A stretch of 64,000 nt of DNA from Calonectria ilicicola (lineage: Eukaryota > Ascomycota > Sordariomycetes > Hypocreales > Nectriaceae): the NCBI GenBank assembly GCA_020809705.1, contig CP085835.1, positions 3,658,001 to 3,722,000 on the forward strand. The letters run 5' to 3'. The position numbers and the translations under genes were made by a program. Every line of letters starts with the position of its first letter. Position 1 is the stretch's first letter. The notes beneath the pieces were generated by a model. The model had not been told where the DNA came from. It was given only the letters and a program-made list of their open reading frames with translations, and did not search any database. This document shows positions 33,843 through 45,363 of the stretch, one piece after another.

Positions 33843-34490
33843 ATGATGGTATATGCACTGTTCGCTACCATTATACTTTTGGAATCCTATTACGCGATGG
33901 CGCTTGGCGTGAGCGGCCTCGTTTGTTACACCTCGTATCCCGATACTACTCCAGTCTGTTCCGGGCCCGTGAATAGTGCGCCCATTGATGTGGAGTGCGG
34001 GAAAAATATGGTTCAGAATTACGATTTCGAGAAGACAGTTAGCGGTAGCACACAATTTTCAACTGATGGTTGGGTGCTCTGTTCCAGTTCACCCTATTCT
34101 TCTATCGGATCAGCAGCTGGACCAGACAACAACGACGCCGATGGCTTTTCTATTCAACTCTCTGTCAATCGAAAGTTGAACACTCGTGTTATGATTTCTC
34201 AAACAATGAACACTCAAATCGACAAGGAGCATACTTTTACGATATCATACAAAGTTTCTCAAACAGTAGGAACCACGGTAGTCTGCAATTTCGACAATGC
34301 CGCAGGAACATCATTCTCGTACTCTGGGAACCAGCTAAGTGTAGCTTGGGACTACATATCGGGACAAATGATGCCCAGCTCATCGCAGACGAAATTAACT
34401 TGCTCGCTGCAGGCAACCACCACAACCCAGGTTAATTTTGATCAGGTGCAGCTATCATTTCCATGCGAAAGCAGTTCTACGTCTACATAA
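33843..34490 (+). CDS. Secreted protein with jelly-roll (CBM-like) domain
   Basis: 215 aa from the ATG at 33843, chosen because MMVYALFATIILLESYYAMA is a good signal peptide; the frame opens earlier at 33660. After a short Cys-containing segment (VCYTSYPDTTPVCSG, VECG), NMVQNYDFEKTVSGS resembles the start of CenC/CBM4-9-like beta-sandwich domains (LVxNxxFE). It continues with strand-like segments (GFSIQLSV, HTFTISYKV, TTVVCNFDN, VNFDQVQLSFP). Similar single-domain secreted proteins are common in fungi and are thought to bind glycans, but no aromatic binding site can be assigned here. No introns. Divergent from the FAD oxidase. Exact family is uncertain. Confidence 0.72.
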   Translation: MMVYALFATIILLESYYAMALGVSGLVCYTSYPDTTPVCSGPVNSAPIDVECGKNMVQNYDFEKTVSGSTQFSTDGWVLCSSSPYSSIGSAAGPDNNDADGFSIQLSVNRKLNTRVMISQTMNTQIDKEHTFTISYKVSQTVGTTVVCNFDNAAGTSFSYSGNQLSVAWDYISGQMMPSSSQTKLTCSLQATTTTQVNFDQVQLSFPCESSSTST

Positions 34491-35382
34491 AGGGGAGGAT
34501 GTAATTTGGCAAATCTGGTTGGCTGAGAACTTCATGTACATCTTTTGGATAAATTCTATATTCAAATCAGCCGCTTTTTCAGCAAGCGCTCACACATAGT
34601 TCGTTTGAGCACGGTATTTAAACTATCACATTTGCTAAACCTTTCGCAATCTCCTGCCTTGCGCGATCTAATTAAAAAGTCATGACCCACAAGTAAACGA
34701 TATGGAAATTCCGGAATGGACAATTGGGGTGTTGTGATCTTTGTCTATTTTTATCATAGCATATGGCTGTCATAGCATTGAGAAAAATATATAGTAGGAG
34801 CTAAGTAGGTAACTTCACATCTTATCTCATCAAAAATGTACTTGTGGAGGATATCCGTGTATCATTTATTTTTATTTTAATGATAGCTCATCATATTTAA
34901 ATGCTGTACACTACGCTGGTGTAAAGGACGCTGGTACCTGTTATGAGATACTGTGGATTTCTCTGAGTGGTATATTGATGTTTAATTCATTGCATTGAAT
35001 GAGTATTATGTATAATGCATGTAGTTTTGTTGAATTGATTTCGATCTGATATTCTTCTTGCCAACCTTCAATCCCCAACTGTGAAATACCCCACCTAAGA
35101 CACGGGATCTTTTCTCACATCTTTTTTTAAGAGGAAAGAGCTAGGCCTTCAGCGGAACTAGTTCAGTCAACCCAACAGTTAGTTGGTTCTCACTAATCAG
35201 AAGAAAACGGGCGGTCTTTTGGGGATGCCAACCAGCCTGTTATTACCGCAGTGATAAGGATAGATGGATCAGAGGGACAGGTGATCGGCAAGAAATTTCA
35301 ATATTCACTTTAGTGATAGGAGGGCTATTATTTGAAGAGACCCTTTTATCTAGAAGCTACCCAGGGCAGTTCATTAGGATAT
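34491..35382. other. Intergenic, nothing supported
   Basis: AT-rich, no credible frames. Confidence 0.5.
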
Positions 35383-36092
35383 CTAAATTCTACCTCCACT
35401 TGCTTCTCTCACAACACTGTCCCATGCAAGATCGTCCAGATCATCAGCATGAATAGACGCACCGAGGTTGAGTGCTTTGTTAAGCTGCTCTCTTGTACTA
35501 GCGTATATCATCCGAGACTACAGTGCTGCATTAGATCTCAATTTTATATTGTATCAATGAGGACATAGCAGAAAAATGGCGTACCTTTATTGGTGTATTG
35601 TCGGGAACCCAGGAGATGAAGATACTCTTGATCCTATTTAATGACCGTTTTAGCTTCGTCATGAATTCTTTCAAGTAACAATACCACACCTCTTTCCTTC
35701 TTTACCTAGGCTATATTCGACGTCATACACAGCATACCGAGGCGCTCGGTTCCCATTCTGATCGACCGACGACGAAATCTTCTCAAGGAACAACTCGTAA
35801 TCTCTCTCTGTAGAAATTTCTTCTACCACGACTGTATTTTGATCATCCGAAATTTTGAAAATGATAAATTGGGGCTTGTTTGATCCTCGACTTGTGCGGA
35901 GCTTGTTGACGGCAGAGATGCAGTCATCTGCAATGCGAACACTGGTGAGGGTAATGAGTATCAATTTAGGAGAAAATTCACATTGTTTCTCGCGGAAGAT
36001 CACGGTGAAATCCAACCTACCCTGACGGAATCTATAGATGGATTAGCCGGAATTATTGGTGACCATAACCACCATTGGATTCTTACCGACAT
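35383..36092 (-). CDS. Cofilin/ADF-like protein (diverged paralog)
   Basis: Five exons on the minus strand: 36087-36092 (ATG TCG only), 36021-36031 (11 nt), 35690-35941, 35585-35633, 35383-35517; 150 aa, all phases consistent. ADF-H domain throughout: MSIPSGVRIADDC start, FIIFKISDDQNTVVVEE, RYAVYDVEYSLGKEGKR, SIFISWVPDNTPIKSRMIYAS and the C-terminal helix LAWDSVVREA. Cofilins bind and sever actin filaments in the cytosol; the SG near the N-terminus and the MIYAS helix region are actin-contacting in the family. Compared with the usual fungal cofilin sequence as I know it, many positions differ, and the genome presumably holds a separate housekeeping copy (inference). It is divergent from an actin-like gene 623 bp away. 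Two micro-exons at the 5' end explain why a simple frame scan finds only the middle. Confidence 0.88.
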
Positions 36093-36715
36093 GCTTGTTA
36101 TAAAAAATGATGATCGGAAGACTCTTTTAAACAAGTCAAACTGGACTTTTTGCTGACAGATGCGTGGTACCGATTCGGTGGACAGAGAGATTATTTATAC
36201 ATCACAAAAAGCCCAAAATCTGTTAATTATGTCCCTAGATATTCCAGCGGCGATATTATTGGCCTGGTCCTTGTCATCCATGCAGTCAGTGCTTTGACTC
36301 TCAAGCCCCTCGCGGGGTCGCGGGGCCGCGGACCCGACAGCCCGTGGCTCCGCGAACAACGAATTGAGCACGGTCCCCAACCTCTCGGGCTGTAGATTGA
36401 GATTGAATTTTCGTATGCCCCTTGCTCAGATGGATTTGAACAATTTCTCTTAGCAAAGGAGGTGGGGCTGATGTCAACATCGCGGTCAACATTAGTCCAT
36501 TAAATATTTGTGAACGCAAAGCACACACTGACCTTCTCCGAAACTGCTAATCACGATTCTACTAATATATGACTTACCACATCACCTTTTAAACTGAAAA
36601 ATTACGCTCAATTATTCCCATTTTATCCAGATTCCCCAGTGTTGTGATTTATCCATAGCTAAGCGGACTCGAAATCAGCAAACTGCATTGCACCAAGTCA
36701 AACTCGTCAGTTATC
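36093..36715. promoter_or_regulatory. Shared intergenic region of cofilin-like and actin-like genes
   Basis: 623 bp between two divergent start codons, with no other gene, so it must hold both promoters. It contains a GC-rich island (about 36303-36354) in AT-rich surroundings, with a near-perfect inverted repeat GGGTCGCGG / CCGCGGACCC at 36315-36335. Bidirectional co-expression is an inference from layout. Confidence 0.6.
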
Positions 36716-38304
36716 ATGGAAGGCAAGTTGTATCCCCTCTGCTCAGTTGTTTTAGCTTGGAAAATCACACCTTGATAAATAATACAAGAGTTCCTAATTT
36801 TGATGTTATTAGATTTTACGGCAGTCGTCATTGACAATGGGTATGTCTTGTATAAGATGGAACCGTAAGGATAAATTAGCCCAGATTTTGACCAATCTAC
36901 TCGTACAGCTCGGGCATGTGTAAAGCCGGTTTTGCCGGCGATGATGCTCCTCGTGCTGTTTTTCGTGAGTCACATCCAATGATCCAATCTCTGGGATGGT
37001 GGGAGTTTGTGTATTTCCGTCGCTACTACGGGCATGGTCTTCCGGGCTTGGAGAATGCGATTTCTAATTTTACATTTCAGCTTCCATCATCGGTCGGCCG
37101 CGACATCACGGGTAAGCAGATTCATAGTCCGTCTTATGGAAAAATATCCGAGGGATCGCCCAAAGTTGGTAAAATATGCCAACATGAGATATTCCCAAAC
37201 CCATCTCGCTTGGTACTCTTTTGCGTCTAACTAATTATTCCAGTATCATGATAGGAATGGGTCAAAAAGACTCGTATGTTGGTGATGAGGCAGAGTCCAA
37301 ACGAGGAGTTCTGACATTGAGGTATCCCATCGAACATGGTGTCGTCACGAACTGGGACGATATGGAGAAGATTTGGCATCACACATTTTACAACGAGCTC
37401 CGTGTGGCGCCTGAAGAACACCCCGTTCTTCTCACCGAGGCTCCTATCAATCCGAAATCAAATAGGGAAAAGATGACGCAAATCATGTTTGAGACATTCA
37501 ACACGCCAGCATTTTATGTTTCCATTCAAGCCGTCTTGTCTCTCTATGCCTCAGGTCGAACTACCGGCATTGTTCTCGACTCTGGCGATGGCGTTACTCA
37601 TGTTGTCCCCATCTATGAAGGCTTTGCTATTCCGCATGCCATCTCTAGGATAGACATGGCAGGCAGAGACTTGACGGACTACATGATGAGACTATTGACC
37701 GAGCGTGGGTATACGTTTTCTACTTCGGCTGAGCGAGAGATTGTCCGTGACATAAAAGAGAAGCTTGCTTACGTCGCGATTGACTTTGAGCAAGAAATTC
37801 AAACGGCAGCGCGAAGATCATCACTAGAAAAGACTTATCAACTTCCGGACGGCCAGGTTATTACGATTGGGAATGAGCGATTCCGAACCCCGGAAGCTCT
37901 GTTTAAGCCTGCAGCTCTTGGTTTAGAATCGGGTGGTATTCATGAAACCACCTTCAATTCGATCATGAAATGCGATGTCGACATTCGCAAGGACTTATAT
38001 GGGAATATTATAATGGTACTTGTGAACCTTTACCTCATCATAATTATTGCATCCTGCTAACATCTATCTTCAGTCTGGGGGCACCACTATGTACCCTGGA
38101 ATCTCTGACCGAATGCAAAAAGAGATCACAGGATTTGCCCCTTCCTCTATGAAAGTCAAGGTTATTGCTCCACCAGAACGGAAATACTCTGTGTGGATTG
38201 GTGGTTCTATTCTTGCGTCTCTCTCTACATTCCAACAGATGTGGATCACAAAGCAAGAGTATGATGAGGGCGGGCCATCAATTGTGCACCGCAAGTGTTT
38301 TTAG
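36716..38304 (+). CDS. Actin-like protein (diverged actin paralog)
   Basis: Six exons: 36716-36722, 36813-36840, 36909-36964, 37081-37111, 37244-38015, 38074-38304; 374 aa, all phases consistent, normal actin length. Nearly all actin landmarks are present: [20 protein letters not shown] (phosphate loop), [72 protein letters not shown] end. It differs from ordinary fungal actin at scattered conserved places: MEDFTAVV instead of an acidic MEEEVAAL-like start, [29 protein letters not shown] binding and polymerisation are expected; it is a conventional actin fold, not an Arp. Intron 1 has a GC donor (GCAAGT). The divergent neighbour is a cofilin paralog. I infer a second, specialised actin. Confidence 0.92.
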
Positions 38305-38714
38305 CATCGCTTTTACATCATGGGAGCTTTTATAGATTATATTTGAACTTGGCTGTTTTATTTTTTGTCTGAGTCAAGTGTACATTGCAGATGCACCTAT
38401 CTCTCAACAGACCGCAGAGATCATAAGAGCAGTGAATGATACCCGGTCCGATATAGCTTCTATTTCGTCTCGTAAACCCAAAGCAATTTGACCAAGATAA
38501 TCGATACCAAATAACTCATACTGCGACTCGAGGCCTCGAAGTTGTGTATCCAGCGTGATAGTACAACGCACGCCAAGATAATTAGCGTGATTGGGAGCGG
38601 ACGACCGCTACTCGATTATTTGGGTTCCCTTGTCGCTGTCCTCTTCAAGGTAAGATGCATAGCCTGCGGCGGCAAATTTCATGGAGAACCCTATAGATGC
38701 TGCTGTTGTGACTA
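38305..38714. other. Intergenic between convergent genes
   Basis: A 32-codon open stretch (about 38390-38490, ending RSDIASISSRKPKAI) lies downstream of the actin stop; no start or splice context was found. Confidence 0.4.
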
Positions 38715-39320
38715 CTACCGTGGTGGCGGTGGTTGTAGTAACGTGGTTGATGTGGCTGTTGCTGTGGATTGAACACATGAACCGGACTGGCAGGTTTCGC
38801 CGGGTGCACAGTAGGCATTATCCTGACACCCTGACACGTCGACCATACATAAACCTCCTTGACAAGCACCTACGTTGCAGTCAGCTGAAGAGTCGCATGT
38901 GCATTGCCCGTTTTGACAAGTAAATCCGGACTGACAATCGGTATTCACTATGCATTGTGGCACTGTAGACGAGGTGGCCGCCGTGGAGCTTGTTTGTGTG
39001 AAGGAAGTCGACTGTGTTCCAGCGACACAAAAGCCCGCTACACAAATACCAACGCCGCAATCAGATTGAACGTTACATGTGCACTTCGCATTAATGCAAA
39101 TCTGCCGGCTCATACAGTTTCCGCTGCTTAAACAAGACAGCGCGTATGTAGCTGTTTGAGATGGGCTCGCTTGAGAGAGGGCAGCTGAAGAGGTCGTTTG
39201 CGGAAGGCTGGGAGTGGGACTTGTATATGTCGGCGCAGAAGGAGTAGTTACCACTAAGCATTGACGGCCAAAGGCTGGTACAATTGAGACAGCGAATGTG
39301 AGAACTTTTAAGCCAACCAT
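38715..39320 (-). CDS. Secreted Cys-rich protein with EGF-like/Dickkopf-like repeats
   Basis: 201 aa from the ATG at 39320 (MVGLKVLTFAVSIVPAFG, signal peptide); upstream frame has no ATG. Two Ser/Thr-rich linkers flank three Cys modules: CLSSGNCMSRQICINAKCTC..CGVGICVAGFC, then CIVNTDC..GFTCQNGQCTC..CNVGACQGGLC, then CQDNAYCAPGETCQSGSC. The spacing C-x6-C-x4-C-x3-C-x-C recalls EGF-like or Dickkopf N-type disulfide repeats of extracellular proteins. The Thr/Ser linkers would be O-glycosylated. Function unknown. Intronless; convergent with the actin gene. The C-terminus ends in PPPPR with no GPI signal. Confidence 0.72.
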   Translation of the reverse strand: MVGLKVLTFAVSIVPAFGRQCLVVTTPSAPTYTSPTPSLPQTTSSAALSQASPSQTATYALSCLSSGNCMSRQICINAKCTCNVQSDCGVGICVAGFCVAGTQSTSFTQTSSTAATSSTVPQCIVNTDCQSGFTCQNGQCTCDSSADCNVGACQGGLCMVDVSGCQDNAYCAPGETCQSGSCVQSTATATSTTLLQPPPPR

Positions 39321-41276
39321 GATGATGCGTTTCGGGGGTAACGATACCGCGCGACGCCAGGTTCCTTGGGCAGGCTTTGCTCCCACTTTTATGGCTGTGG
39401 CCAATTGAGCAATTTGTCTTCATACCTTTGGAGATGAAGGCGGTAACACCCGTTGGAATGCGGAATATGACTTTCGACTCGCAGATATTGTTCCCATACC
39501 ATGAAGAAAACAGCCATACACTGCCGAGACATGGGAGCGGAACCCTGTATCTAGGGTAGGGTTAGAAATATGTGTAGCAAAAATATTTAGCTGAATTTCA
39601 AGGCAATAATTAATGATCAAGTAGCTATAATACGAAATTAAATTTTTCCCTTTTATTTTCTTTCTTTTCTTTTCTTTTTTTTTTGCAATAACTATCGTGT
39701 TTTCTTAAGTCAGCGTGTTGAAATGTTCCCTTTGGGGCTTGCTATCTGTGCCAACGTGAGTATGCTAACAAGTGGAGACGCAAATCTTGGCGGTTGCGAT
39801 TCAATCAGGACTGACAAATTGGCATTGGGAGCCGGCTCCTTATAATCCTACTGGCCTTTGTTCTGTTTAGTAACTGCTTTCTTTCTTTCCTTGCTTTGTA
39901 TTTCTTTTTGGAAAAAAGAATTGGTCTCATTCAACCATCATCAGGTTGAGGGTCAGCGTCACGTGTCCAAACAAGCAGACATGCAAATGTGATCGGACGA
40001 AATATCTCCAAAAATCAAGGTCAATCATTTCCTATTATCATTGGAGTCTTATCTAAAAATTCTCATTTTGGAGACTTTTTGATTGTTCACCAATTACCAC
40101 TATTCTCGTCCGTGCTATTGCTGCTTTGATCACTTGAAGTCGCTTCAGTCGGGATAAACTCATGCCAAGTCAACACCAACCAATGCCGTCACAACTCACT
40201 TACGTAGATCTAGTGAAATGTCCAATCACCTTCAAGCCTCGTCCTATTTAATTTGTGCCATGGTGCGCAAGCCAAAATGTCGAAATCGCGATACAGTAGC
40301 GTTAGCAAGTTCAGGGGAAATTTTGCTTGGGGGTTTATCCGTAGTCAGCTCTTAGCGCGTCCGTTGTTGCCGGCTTTAGCGCCCAAAATTTTCCCGCGCG
40401 CTCGTCGTAGATCCCTCAACGTGGCCCAAACTGCCCGGTTTATTACCAGGGGACCACTGAGATCCGCCCGTCCGAGCCGCATTCATGTACGCTAGTTATC
40501 TGCCGTTGACGATCGGCACTCACGTTCGTTGATCACTCGAAGAAGGTTTCTTTGTTCTTACAGGAGACTGGGGATGTAATTATCGTTGGAAAATTGTATG
40601 GAAGGGAAGTCAAATGTGGCTGCTCCGGATTAATCAATCCTGCGGATTTAGCGAAGAATATGGACCAGAAAAAGAAAACAAGAGAAAAATTCCAAGATGG
40701 GAATTTTTATCACTAAAGAAAACGCATCCTCTAGCGGCAATTGTACATCCGAATTGCCTTCCCAGTTTCATCAGGGTCCCGCAAATTGTGTTAGTTAATC
40801 TTACGCCAACGGCCCGAGCACCTACTTGATGTTCCGCAGGCTTCCTATTTGAAGCCATGAGGTCGCTAGGGATGTGGTCATGGCCCACATCATAAGCGAT
40901 GGGCCTGCTCTAAACGAGCCCAGCACGCTCAGATCGCCTGCAGTGGATGGATTGGTGGAGCCCAAGCCTTAGCAATGTCCTATTGCCCGGCCTCTGCCGC
41001 ACACTGATCTACAACGCTTCTCGGGACCGTTTACGTACGCAAGCATTTGTTGGTGCTAGATGTACTAAATAAGTTCTGCTTAACCCATGATAGGGAGTTT
41101 GAACGAGCAAACCGGACCCATTCAAAGCGGATCCGCCCCTGCGTCAATGGAGCAGGAGTCAGCTTTAACAGATGCAGCTTCCCCGGAGAATCAACATGGA
41201 CCGTGTGCAGTGCTTCTCTCCCTTTATGCATCTGTTGAAGTACAATCGTGGATATAAACTTGTTTGACAAGCAACC
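39321..41276. other. About 2 kb without a supported gene
   Basis: Open frames at 40253-40495, 40614-40829 and 41031-41270 lack domains; the first is Arg-rich and begins with TTG. A pyrimidine tract lies at 39650-39690. Confidence 0.45.
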
Positions 41277-42658
41277 ATGAGCCCTGTCGACTCTTTCAAC
41301 ATCGAGGCGTTCACATACCTCGCCATCAGCGTCCTTATCATTGGCTTCCGGGCATTTTGTCGCCTAAAACAGGGCGGCTTGCGGAACCTCCAGTGGGATG
41401 ACTACTTCATGATTGCAGTATGCTTTCCTCTGACGACAGAGACAGTCATGGCCTACATGGTTGGGAAACTGTACTTGGGACTTACCAATAGTGGCATGAC
41501 GGATGAGCAGCGCGCGGCGATTATTCTAGGCAGTGAAGAATGGAACATGAGGTACGATGGAGGCGCGCACGTGGTTAACAACGAGTTAGTGTTGACATGG
41601 TGAGGCTACAGGGTCGGGGGTTCCAAGACACAAGTTGTTGGGTGGACCATTTACACGACTGTCATGTGGCTGATCAAGGCATCCATGTGTGCTTTTTACG
41701 CACGTCTGACGGTAAGAACCTTGCATCGACGTGGGCTATAGGATGAGCTAAGAACGTCTCCAGACTGGTCTAAGCAAATACAAAATTCGAATCAACATCG
41801 GATACGTCTTCATTGCTACTACGTACATTGCCACAGTGGCCTGTATTCTCTTCAGCTGTCACCCAATGGAAAAGCACTGGCAAATCTACCCAGACCCCGG
41901 AAGTAGGCGACTCCCTTCACATCCCACATCGAATCGCACATATCAATACTCAACCTCTCACCAGATATTTGCCAACCGGCTATCAGTAAACCAAATGTCT
42001 ACTGCACTTTATTCCTGAACTTATTTACCGATCTTTACCTGCTTTTTATTCCACTTCCCATGCTGTGGGGCACCCAGCTGGCCCCAGTCAAAAAGTTTGG
42101 GCTCCTGGTGCTTTTCTCTGGAGGAATTTTCATCATCATTGCCGGAATTATTCGCTGCACAATGATTCTGAATGTAAGCGACCGTAATGTCATCCTGGTA
42201 CGCGACAAGCTGACAAAGTGGTGCAGAACCCCATCACTGGACCCCTGGAAGCGGCAACTTGGGCAATTCGATAATCCTTTATTGCCGTCATTACATCCAA
42301 CCTACCCATCACGTGGGGGTTGATCCGACAGAAATTAAAGCCTATTCTTGGCTCGCTCATCTCCTCCAACAAACCATCATACAAATCCGGCCCAGAGCCT
42401 GGCAGCTTTCGACTAGGCGATCGTAGTGGCCCACGAACTTGGGGAAGCAACCAAACAAAGAATGTGGTTGAGACGGAGACAAGAGTAGACAACGAAATAT
42501 TTATTCACACATCGGAAGAAAGCTCGGAGCAGATCATTCCTGGTAATAAACGCAGCAACAGCAAGATCGTGAGGGAGCTAAAAGTTGTGGTCACGTCGGC
42601 CGACGCCAGTCATTCGGACAGCGAGTTGTCGGCGCACAAGCATATTGATCACTTCTAA
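41277..42658 (+). pseudogene. Fungal rhodopsin-domain integral membrane protein with in-frame stop
   Basis: Exons 41277-41551, 41612-41711, 41764-41902, 41965-42173, 42227-42658, all in phase, 385 codons. Family landmarks: QWDDYFMIAV in TM2, LTNSGMTDEQRA, VGGSKTQVVGWTIYTTVMWLIKASM, HPMEKHWQIYPDPG, CQPAISKPNVYCTLFLNLFTDLYLL, KKFGLLVLFSGGIF. This is the seven-helix fungal rhodopsin-like domain, a plasma-membrane receptor-like family of unknown ligand. In exon 5, after AATWAIR, codon 16 is TAA (42272-42274), and the frame goes on in family style (SFIAVITSNLPITWGLIRQK) to a hydrophilic tail ending at 42658. Relatives have Glu or another residue there. The stop would delete TM7 and the tail. It could be a true pseudogene or an allele- or assembly-specific change. 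Confidence 0.72.
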
Positions 42659-43532
42659 ATGACTACTCAGCGGTGCTTGGCGCATTTTTTGCCAACAATA
42701 TAACAGTGAGCACAAGTGGGAAAAAGCAGGGAGGTGACGCATAAAAAGAGGGAACGATTCATGACGTGGTTAATGTTGAACCCAACCGCTTTAGTTAGCC
42801 ATTTAACAAAAGGACAATACCTGACAGCTGGGTCTATTTTTGTTGATCTCATGAACCTACGCGTTTCATCTGTTTGTCCGAGTTTCCAATGCACCAAATG
42901 AGGGGGCTGGGATTTTGAGAGGGTTTTCGGATGGTTTGCAATCCGAGACGCTAACCTAAACCATCGCGTCGCGACACAACAGGGCTCCTCACAACCCCTG
43001 CTCAAACTGTCAAAAGCCAAGACCTGTTGCTCAAACTGTGTGATTGTCCGCCTCAGATTCGTGAGCTCGGCTTCGAATGCGCTTCAACAATTTTCGCTTA
43101 CTCGGCAGCAGCCGCCATCGCACGTTCGTCTTGCCCAATCGGCGCCGCATCTCGGAGCAACGAGCCGCTTTCAACTGTTCGGCCGGGATGCTGGGTAGCA
43201 TTGAGGCTGATCTTGGGAATGTCCTCAATGGCATAGGTTAGACATGCGACTTGCAAGTTTGTCTCATGCGGCCTCAAAGGGTAATGTGTCTCGCGTTTGC
43301 ACTGCTGTGGAAACGCCTGGCACGCAGCGGGATATATAATGTACTTGTACAGGCTTCATCCTGACCGCTCAAATATTACAGCCAGTTTCTTATTGCCTTC
43401 TTTTCTACCAATTGAGCCTTTCGTTTCTGTTCACAAGCAACTTTACTAATCTTTGCGCTGCTTGGTCGGCCATCTTCAATTCTTCAAATAACATATTGAC
43501 CTGGAGTCGTTTTCAACATATTTTTTCCCATC
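42659..43532. other. Intergenic, promoter of next gene
   Basis: Short frames only. GATATATAATG (about 43330) may be a TATA element 200 bp before the next start. Confidence 0.45.
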
Positions 43533-44901
43533 ATGATTTTCCCTACATTTATTGTACTCAACGCTCTTTTGGGCCTGGCTGCTGCGTCGCCCGTTCGTCA
43601 CTATCGGTATAACCATCATCTGCAAAAGAAGCATATTGCTCATATCCACAAGAGAGAGGTCCCACAGGAACATTCTCATGACTTTGTTCTCACAATTACT
43701 CGCGAGTTTCTCAACCTCGACAATCCCAAAAGCATCCAAGATCCTGTCTTTGGTCTCTTGGGCAACGCCGCGGCGGCTGCCGGGGCAGGAGATGTCACTG
43801 ATCTTGACTGCTTGAAGCAGGAAACTGCTGACCAAGCTTTCACCAATGCCAAGAGTGCTGGTGACCTCCGAGGCATGGCGGGAGCTCTGCTATTCCAGGC
43901 CATCGAGAGGAACACAGGAGGTGTTGGTGTCGCCAGTGTTCTCTGCAAGACAACGGCCGTCAATGCTGAGATTGGTGCTTTGACACAGCATCAAGACCCT
44001 GCGTCGACAAATGCAGGCGCTTTGAACAAGGCGATTACTCTTGAGTTGGCAAAGCAGCTTGCTGGAATTGGGGCTGACCCCAACTTGGCTCTCCTCAGTG
44101 GCACATTTGCTGCAGGTGATGTATGTTGGCACTGACACTGTATTTTAAACTTGAGCTGACAACTTTTAGCCCACTGATAATACCGGCGCCGGAAACAGTT
44201 GCGACGACGAAGAACCCAATCTCGGTTGCATCTTCTCAAAGAAGCTCCTCGTTCTGGACGCCTCGCAGGACGAAATTTCCTCTGCGGTTGCTGGTGTAGC
44301 CCAAACCTTTACTGGTACTGGCGGAATTTTCGCTACTGATCTTGTCGATCTGGCTTCATTCAGCGTCGCTTCGGTGACGGGCACTGTTGATCTTTCCACC
44401 ATTGTTAATGGTGGCGGTGCTGGTGGTGGTGCCGCGACTGGAGGGGCAGGCAATGGCACTGGTGCGATTGCGACAGGTGTTGCTGGCGATGTAGCTACAT
44501 CTGCCGATGGTTGCCTTGTTACACCAAACCCAGTGGCCTCTGCCGTAAACCCAGGCACAGCAACGGTCGGAACGGGAGTCGCTGGATCGACACCTGCTGT
44601 CTCTGCAACATTGACAAGTGCAATCAGCCAACAGACCGGAGGCTCTGCTGCGAGCGGCCAAAATATCCAGGTCTTCACTGGGGACCTGGGTGGTACACCG
44701 CCCCCTGTCATCTCATCCACTGGCACTCGACCCTTCTCCGTCAATGGCAATACTTTCACTGGTTCAGGCGCTGCTCTGTCAAGGTCCTGCGATATTCAGC
44801 ACAACGCGTGCGCAAATGCCGCAAACTCTGGCCAGCTGTCTGGAGGAGTAGCTCAATGCGAGACGCAGAACTCTGATTGCAAGGCTGCGAATGGCATCTA
44901 G
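43533..44901 (+). CDS. Secreted Gly/Ala-rich protein with Cys-containing C-terminus
   Basis: Exons 43533-44120 and 44170-44901 (49-nt intron, phase 0) give 439 aa. Signal peptide MIFPTFIVLNALLGLAAASP; a short basic, His-rich propeptide (RYNHHLQKKHIAHIHKR) ends in KR, a likely Kex2 site. An alanine-rich helical region follows (GNAAAAAGAG, QLAGIGADPNLALL), then a Gly/Ala/Thr low-complexity block (NGGGAGGGAATGGAG, TGAIATGVAGDVATS), and a C-terminal module CDIQHNACANAANSGQL..CETQNSDCKAA. That four-Cys C-terminal module occurs in a family of fungal secreted proteins sometimes labelled as cell-wall proteins. I infer an extracellular or wall location; no enzymatic motif is seen. Codon use is GC-richer than the neighbours. 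Confidence 0.8.
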
Positions 44902-45363
44902 TAACAGCTATGCGGACAAATTAGTAAAAAAGAAGACAGTATATAATTGTTATTAGGTTATTTTATATAATCTGTTACTTTTAATTCCCAATGTGCCCCT
45001 TCTATACTCCTTCCCGTGAACCATGACCAGGACTGGCCATATTCGGCAATTTCCATCGACATAGGATGTAGTACTTAGCAGCTACCGTGATAAGATCTTT
45101 GTGAAACTTACAGGACGCTGTCTCGAGATCGCAGCTTTTGCAAAACGTTGGACTTGTATATGGGGCACTAAACCAAATTATTTCACAGCTTGGCTGTTGA
45201 CCCACTGCCAACCAACAGCTGGGTATTGAGGTCATGTGCACCTAGTTCTTCCCCACCAACATGGTTATTCATTTCTCGTTTCATGCCCTCAATCCAGCAT
45301 CAGCATCAATATGAGTAAACCTGGCCTCGGTCCAGATTCTTGTTTCCTACCAAGAGCTCAACT
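44902..45363. other. Intergenic, nothing supported
   Basis: 3' region and promoter only. Confidence 0.5.

Noticed and set aside
40253..40495. Arg-rich 80-codon frame
   Set aside because: Starts at TTG, no homolog recognised, likely chance.
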